Shown in pieces: positions 58,701 through 64,000 of a stretch of 64,000 bases of DNA. The notes under the pieces are model-generated. The model worked only from the letters and a program-made list of their open reading frames with translations, was not told the DNA's origin and did not search any database. The stretch's first letter is position 1, and every line of letters starts with the position of its first letter. The stretch lies in contig BDSI01000094.1 in NCBI GenBank assembly GCA_003117195.1, forward strand, positions 186,001-250,000, in the 5' to 3' direction. The translations under genes were made by a program, and so were the position numbers. The stretch comes from Eudorina sp. 2006-703-Eu-15 (Eukaryota > Chlorophyta > Chlorophyceae > Chlamydomonadales > Volvocaceae).

Positions 58701-59442
58701 CCATATATAACCACCCCGCATCGCGTTGGGTGACGGTGACGGTGCCGATGACTCTCTGCAGGGGTACGGCAGCCTGCAGGTGGGCGAGATCCCCCCCAAT
58801 TCGACGCTGACGCTCGACATCGAGCTGCTCAGGTACGGTGTTGCACGATACCGCACGGCACGGTGCGGGATCCCATGGTCGTGCCGTTCCTGGCCCTCGC
58901 TGACGTCGTGCCTGTTCGCGTTGGGTGCGGCCTGTTAGTCATCCTCATCGCGTGCCCGGCTCCTGCGCCGCCGACGCAACTCCTTAGACAGCTCTGTCGG
59001 TGCCAAATAAATTTGGCCTCCACCCACGCGCCGACTCACCCGGCGCACGTCATCCGGGGGAGCGTCCGGGAAGCCCTGCTGCCGAACCGCATCACCGAGC
59101 CCTCAGTCACGTACGCCACTCGCCAGCAGCCACACGCGCTGGAGCTGCCGGTGGATTCGGCTGCGAGGTTTTCGTGCACCTTCTGCCCGCCGCACACAGG
59201 CGCCATACAGGCGCATGCATGTGTGTGTACAAGAATGAATGCCTGCTGTGTCGTGTGACCTCGCTCCTCGCGCCATATATATCCGTGCATCACATCGGTT
59301 GGGTCCCTCGCACCCTCTCCCCACCGCACACACATGTGCGTGCTTAACAACGCAACCCACCTTCCACACATGTGTGTGTATGTATGTGCGCAGCATCAAG
59401 ACCAACCCGCTGGGGTACCGCACCAAGCTGGTTGAGGGGTAA
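55771..59442 (+). CDS. FKBP18: Thylakoid-lumen FKBP-type peptidyl-prolyl isomerase, FKBP18-like
   Basis: Nine exons (55771-55846, 55969-56073, 56397-56458, 56903-56967, 57297-57386, 57738-57846, 58404-58460, 58762-58832, 59394-59442), 227 residues, phases consistent. The N-terminus (MSCHTLQKNVFRRASGMAPG) fits a chloroplast transit peptide. It is followed by ATRRAILAGLCGMAVTG, a twin-arginine plus hydrophobic core, and a PPAVA|LG lumenal cleavage site (~70). The FKBP domain runs ~100-212: GLRYYDIEEGGGMEAKVGAR, FMTSRQGMGVTGGTPLGFDV, GMRVGG, VLVPPEL and IPPNSTLTLDIELL. The end NPLGYRTKLVEG matches, from memory, the conserved tail of plant FKBP18. FKBPs catalyse proline cis-trans isomerisation. 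Several residues of the classical FK506 pocket look replaced, as is common in lumenal FKBPs, so activity is uncertain. An exon gap between LDY and GVRG has no missing residues by phase. Confidence 0.9.
57008..57112. repeat. 15-bp G-rich tandem repeat with quadruplex potential
   Basis: Six to seven copies of GGGGCTGGGGTGGGT in intron 4 of the FKBP gene, on the sense strand. Runs of three to four G at short spacing satisfy the usual G-quadruplex pattern in DNA and in the pre-mRNA. Confidence 0.85.
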
Positions 59443-61264
59443 AGCACCCATGGCTGACTGAGGGATGAAGCGCAGCGGGCTGCAGGGGTTCGGAGCGCGC
59501 CTCGCGTCCACGCGGGTGGCGGTGCGTGGCCCTGAGCGAGCGTACCGGGTCTGCGCTTGCTAGGGGCCTGCTGGGTGCTGGGATGTATGCTCGTGGAGCC
59601 AGGTAGGCGGCCCAGGAAAGTGCGTGGGCGGCGGCATTGAACTTCGTGCCGCCATATGCTGTGAGGCATCACGCACGCAGCAGTGCTCGGATTGCATTCC
59701 ACTCGGCTGCATGCCCCCGGCGGGTCGTCAGCGTATTGCTTGCTTGTTCCAGTGGTAGTGTTCCTCGGCGTCTATCTGTCGTTTCTGCGTACTTGAAGGG
59801 AAGCCTCCTCGCAGCGATTCTATCTGCTCCCCGGACGGAACCAAGTGCGGGACCACGTGCTTGTGATGCGGGTGTTTCGGTCCACCATCCATTGTCGCTC
59901 GTGTATGGAGAGGTTGTACCCTAAGGCTGTGTGCGTGTATTTCGGACCAAGGTAGGGCGGGCCGCTTGGTTTTCCGGAGGCCTGCAGGGGAGGCTCGCGC
60001 GCACGGCGGTGCGGTGGGGTTGAGTGTTTCGGGTTTTTGCTGTTCGGGCCGGGCAGGGCGGGACAGACCGTCCTTTTTTTTGCGACGGAGAGATGAGTGT
60101 TGAGTATTGTATGTACCTCGCGAGGTTCGTTTTGGTTGTGCGTGCTCGGTAGGGATCTTGTACACCCCTGACTGTACTACACGTTCCTCAATCGTTTGAG
60201 CATCGCTAGGTAAAAGCACAGTCGGCGGCTCGAAGCTGCTGTCTGGACAGATGCTCGTGTGGAGCCTGCGACGCTGGCCGTGATCCACATGGGTCTGAGT
60301 CCGATGGCCCGAGCTTTGGCCCGAGCTACGACGAAGTAAAACTGTCAGATGCGGATGTCAGAAGGGGACGCAGCTTGTCCGTGTGGCCGTGCTGGATGCA
60401 GCTTGCTGTCCGTGCGAATAGTGCGGAGCACACGCAAGTTTGGAGCACACGCCGTGCGTGCGGCATGACGCAATTAAGACGCAAGTATGAAAGCGCGTGG
60501 TAACAACTCTGACTTGGTCACACTAATAGGCATGGATGCAAGGGTGGACCGAGGCATGGTTGTCAGCAGCGGATGTATGATACGGAGTGCTTCCATGGCC
60601 CCAGTGTCGCGCAGCCATTGTGTATGTTGGTCATTGTGTATGTATGTGCCGTATGAGAGCCCGCTCGCTTCAAGGCCACACGAGGTTAGTGCGTGGCGGA
60701 GACACGCAGAGCCGCGCGCGGGGCGGGCACGCAGCGGGGCGCACATCTGACAGCGGCGGGCAGGCATACGTTGGCGCCGCCAGACCATGTCATCAGCGTG
60801 TGTCGCTGCATATTCATGGCGCTGCCTCAGCGCTGGGCATGGATGATAAGAACTGCTGCCGAGCCATCCAACGACTGGGCTTCAGTTGTATGTCTCCGGA
60901 AGCAGCGGTAAGGCTACGTTCGGCTTCGTTCGCATGTACCATAATTAGGAACCACACAAATGCCAGGGAACCCATTGGCAGAGTCCTGCTGCAAAGTTTA
61001 AGAATTCAGTCAAATTTGTTTGGGTTTCTGCAATTATCTCAAGTTCTGGGAAAATGTGAACCGTAAACCCTACGACGACATTACCGTAAACCCTGTATCG
61101 ACTGCGTGAAAACCGGTCGTTTACAAACCGTGTGATAAGACCCGACAAGCGAGTGACGGATGAGCACGTCGTTAATTTGCGTTCTAGTTTGCGCCGCCAG
61201 GATTTATAAAAATGTCATTCGGTCCAGACCGACCATGTGTGATGCGTCGTAGGAAGAGTGGAAG
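59443..61264. other. Region downstream of the FKBP gene
   Basis: Probably holds the FKBP 3' untranslated region; beyond it no gene is recognised. ACCGTAAACCCT occurs twice 23 bp apart at ~61,061 and ~61,084. A perfect 16-bp inverted repeat is at 61,249-61,282. Confidence 0.4.
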
Positions 61265-61282
61265 GTCTTCCACTCTTCCTAC
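61249..61282. repeat. Perfect 34-base palindrome
   Basis: GTAGGAAGAGTGGAAG at 61,249-61,264 is followed by GT and then by its exact reverse complement at 61,267-61,282. It overlaps the start of a short open fragment. Confidence 0.9.
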
Positions 61283-61459
61283 CACGTGTGCACCTACCTG
61301 CACAACCTGCAGCAGGTACGCAGGACCACCTTCGGCCTGACACGCACCACTGCACGAGTCGTGTCAAGCACGCATGCCAACCTGCCGGTCCCGATAAAGC
61401 TCCGATACGCCCTGTTCCTTAGGGGGCTTTCGGCCAGTGAGCGTCGCGCGGCATCATGA
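61265..61459 (+). pseudogene. Unassigned C-terminal coding fragment
   Basis: An open frame ending in TGA reads VFHSSYHVCTYLHNLQQVRR and later LPVPIKLRYALFLRGLSASE. It has protein-like composition but no start codon. It lies directly before sequence resembling a LINE 3' end, so it may be the tail of a degraded mobile element or of a lost host gene. I do not recognise the family. Confidence 0.3.
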
Positions 61460-61539
61460 TAACCCGTTCATGCGCCTGTGTGGGCGAGCTCTCCGGTGTC
61501 CGTTCGTTTGGCCTGCGGCATACTCCTAATCGGGCGTGC

Positions 61540-61770
61540 CATGCGTGCACAGGGTGGGTGCGGTCGCCTTTGTCCCTTTGGCGGTGCTGACCCGCTGGTT
61601 ACTAATGCGTGGTTGATTGGGCGGTTTTGTTCCCAATTTTTGCAGCGTGATGTTATGTACGGGGATGCTTGGTTGCTTTGTTGGCGCGCTGTCTGCGGGC
61701 CCCGCAGGGGCCTTCTTCAGGTATCATCAAAGATCCCTTTCTGGGTCCGCTGTAACATTCATATAAATTT
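61540..61770 (+). mobile_element. LINE 3'-end remnant
   Basis: Contains GTCCCTTTGGCGGTGCTGAC, like the 3' untranslated part of the LINE at 12,104-13,358 (there ATCCCTTTGGTAGTGTTGCC), and ends with GATCCCTTTCTGGGTCCGCT followed by GTAACATTCAT. The terminal motif is shared exactly over GGGTCCGCTGTAACATTCAT apart from the preceding base. An AT-rich tail follows. Confidence 0.65.
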
Positions 61771-62334
61771 AAATGCACATCAGATTCCATTCCCAGATAA
61801 TTTCACGCTGTAACTTTTCAGTGAGCTGAAAAATAATCTGTAGCACGTAAAACGTAAAACCTATGACCGTGCATGTTGTACACAGAAGTACAATTTATAA
61901 CTTTTGAAGTATATAATACTTCATCTTTTCACACTCGAGTTCATACTTAATAGATTGGTCTTGATCGCGCTGGCAGTGCCGCAATATCTGCCGACAACTT
62001 GGGCCGACCAAACCATCGTCGGCCATTAGGTGAGTCCGAAGAGCATGTTCACAAGATGGTGCTTGCGATGTGCGTGTTCAACGTAGTAAAGTTTGCGCGG
62101 TTTGTTGTTCACTCTCATTTACTTCGCATCAATCACACATGCGCGTTGTGAAGCTCATTCGATTATATTACATTAAAGTCTGTTATACTGCTGATTTGAG
62201 GGGACACGTAACAACAGTCTGGCATTCCACGAGGAATGGTGAGACGAACTAAAACTCCACTCAATTTCCCTGCAGAAGCCAAGCGACAACATCCAAGCGT
62301 AGAATAAATTAAGAAACAGCAATATCATTCATCG
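61771..62334. other. AT-rich upstream region of the right-edge gene
   Basis: No gene found. Markedly AT-rich relative to the window, consistent with an intergenic or promoter region. Confidence 0.45.
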
Positions 62335-64000
62335 ATGGAGCTTCTCAAGTGAGTCACTTGAGGCTGGGCAGCCGCAACACAGCGGCTTCCCAGTTTATTA
62401 GAGTCCCAGTCGATCCTGAACCTGCTGAAGTTTTGACTTTGAAGCGAAACGTCTGTTTAGGAAAGGAGCACAACCGATCGATAGAGTTTAACAACTTCAG
62501 TCCCTCGCTCCCTCCGCGTAGTTCAGGGTGCTTCATAAATAATGAACAATACACTCTCTATGCTCGCGCATTGTACATAAGTATAATTTTCGTTAGCCCG
62601 CTCAGCGATGCTCGCGTCCTCTCGCTTCGCTGCCCTTGCTGCCCTACCTCGGCTTTGCACGCAGCCTCAGCTCGGTGGCCCGGATCAAGACGCTCCGCAG
62701 CATCGGAGCCGCTGGCGTTCCACATACCTCCTTTGTCCCTGCTGCCACCCACACTGCGGTGCCCTGGACACCGCTGACCTCGACGACCACCGCCAATAAT
62801 GCCACCACTCGCATCACTGCGACCACCTCCACTCCCTCCAACCCCAACCCTGCCGCCTCCTCCTCCTCGTCTGCTGGTCATAGTTCCATCCATCCTACCA
62901 CAACCTCGCAATCCAGCAGCACCGCTCCAACCGCAGACTGCTGCAGCCCATCTGCGACCAGCTCATCACACGGCCCATCCTCGGACACCCCAGCCTCGTG
63001 TTCCATCGCCACTGCCTCGTCCTTGACGACGTCCTCGGGAATCACCAAATCCCATTCATCATCTACGACGTTGAACGACGAAGCTGCCTCGGTCTCGAAG
63101 CCGCTTTCGACGTTCCGCAAGCTCGCCTTCACAGAGGATGGCTCCTCGGAGGACCACATGTGCCGTACGGCGACATCTGCTGCTGACTGGTCGTCGGACT
63201 GCCCGAGTACGGCACTGCACGACAGCGCCTTAGTAAGTCGGGACGACGTCCTCGGCACATCCTGCTGTCCCGAAGACGCCCTCGCTCACGCGCTGAGGGT
63301 GATTTCGGAGATTTCGGAGGTTTGGGAGGCAGATGGCCGTCATTACTTCAAGATTCGCGAGGTTCGGAGCGCGATTGTTAAAGCCGTACCGCTGGTTGGC
63401 GACCTGCGCATGGAGATGGAGGCGATGAAGAGCCAGCTGTCCGAGTACCGCGAACGGATGGGTGAGCGGAAAAGCGGGGAAAGCGGCGGAAGGCAGGGGA
63501 GTCCAACCGATGTCCAGTACATACAATAGTACAACGGTTACGTAGACTCCCCTTCCGCTTTCCAACAGTATGAATGCATCTCGAAATAAAATTTGCGTCC
63601 CGCCCCGCCGTACGTGTGGGTGCGTGGATGTATGTTTCGGCCGCTGCACGCATAACCCTACCTGCTGCTCAGATTGTTCTGCGCCTCGAAAAAAGATATT
63701 GCGTCCAAATACGTCCAATTGATACGCCTAACTTGCGCAGTCGTACTCTTCTGAACTAGGAAAAATTACTGCGTCACCCCGACCTATCTATCCGTGCGTC
63801 GTTACCCATACATGTGTATGCATGTGTCCGTTTATTGCTTTCCCACCTCAGCTGAGAGGGATGCCACCCTGGAGCGCCTACGATCCGACCTGGCTGATCT
63901 TGAGGAGGCCAGGGCATTGTACCGCAGCCAGATGGCGCAGCTCTGCACCGCCACGGTTGCGCTGCCGCCGCCACCGCCGCCGCCGCCGGCATCAGCAGTG
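62335..64000 (+). CDS. Ser/Thr-rich coiled-coil protein, partial at right edge
   Basis: Proposed exons 62335-62348, 62665-63461 and 63852 onward; 320 codons are in the window. The first exon (ATGGAGCTTCTCAA, then GTGAGT) is tiny. It is proposed because its phase fits the acceptor GCACGCAG at 62,664, which follows a strong pyrimidine tract; no other in-frame ATG opens the long exon. The second exon encodes a long Ser/Thr/Ala-rich region (e.g. SNPNPAASSSSSAGHSS), then an acidic part, then ALRVISEISEVWEADGRHYF. From EVRSAIVKAVPLVGDLRMEM onward, continuing across the splice into ERDATLERLRSDLADLEEAR, the sequence has heptad spacing typical of a coiled coil. A proline run starts near the edge. I recognise no family; a cytoskeletal or scaffold role is only a guess. 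Confidence 0.6.

Noticed and set aside
61061..61096. Two ACCGTAAACCCT words suggesting interstitial telomere repeats
   Set aside because: Only two copies, 23 bp apart, and not the tandem plant or algal telomere unit.

Overview
The window looks like nuclear DNA of a volvocine (Chlamydomonas/Volvox-type) green alga. It is GC-rich, with AT-rich intergenic patches. Its genes are broken into many short exons with GTGAG/GTGCG donors and CAG acceptors, and exon phases join consistently. The gene content includes a chloroplast FKBP with a thylakoid-lumen targeting sequence and a relative of the algal microRNA factor DUS16. I saw no operons, phage or CRISPR. Exon models were built by hand from translations plus splice-site phase; untranslated regions and poly(A) sites were not placed.

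Layout, left to right. 1-2232: AT-rich, no gene found. 2233-2965 (+): EMC8/9. 4971-9711 (-): an RRM plus two dsRNA-binding domains, DUS16-like. 11039-11124 (-): intron-containing tRNA-Ala. About 11,130-16,730: a tandem duplication of an unrecognised small gene and its downstream region. The left copy is split by a 5'-truncated LINE (12,104-13,358); the right copy keeps an intact 185-codon gene (14,829-15,386). 17,438-33,348 (-): a roughly 16 kb, 25-exon gene for a ~2,074-residue F-box / CW zinc finger / RING / SNF2 helicase. 34,052-39,106 (+): a protein with R3H-like and ankyrin regions, 31 lysine-proline-alanine-glutamate hexapeptides and a C-terminal membrane anchor. 40,683-41,083: a 401-bp hAT-like MITE with perfect 16-bp inverted ends and 8-bp target-site duplications. 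42,380-45,249 (+): a PAP2-type lipid phosphate phosphatase. 48,095-55,287 (-): an ANP/NPK1-like MAPKKK with a predicted myristoylated N-terminus. 55,771-59,442 (+): an FKBP18-like lumenal peptidyl-prolyl isomerase. 62,335 to beyond 64,000 (+): a Ser/Thr-rich coiled-coil protein cut by the right edge.

Two divergent pairs (SNF2 with R3H/ankyrin, and MAPKKK with FKBP) share short AT-richer intergenic regions. Two convergent pairs (EMC8/DUS16-like and phosphatase/MAPKKK) face each other across longer gene-poor DNA. The genes do not form one pathway: they cover ER membrane protein insertion, small-RNA processing, chromatin remodelling or ubiquitination, lipid signalling, kinase signalling and thylakoid protein folding.

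The most novel material is the repeat biology: the MITE, a dispersed short repeat seen in introns of two genes, a strongly conserved hairpin in both halves of the duplication, a 71-bp minisatellite ending at a splice acceptor, and several truncated LINE ends sharing one 3'-terminal motif.
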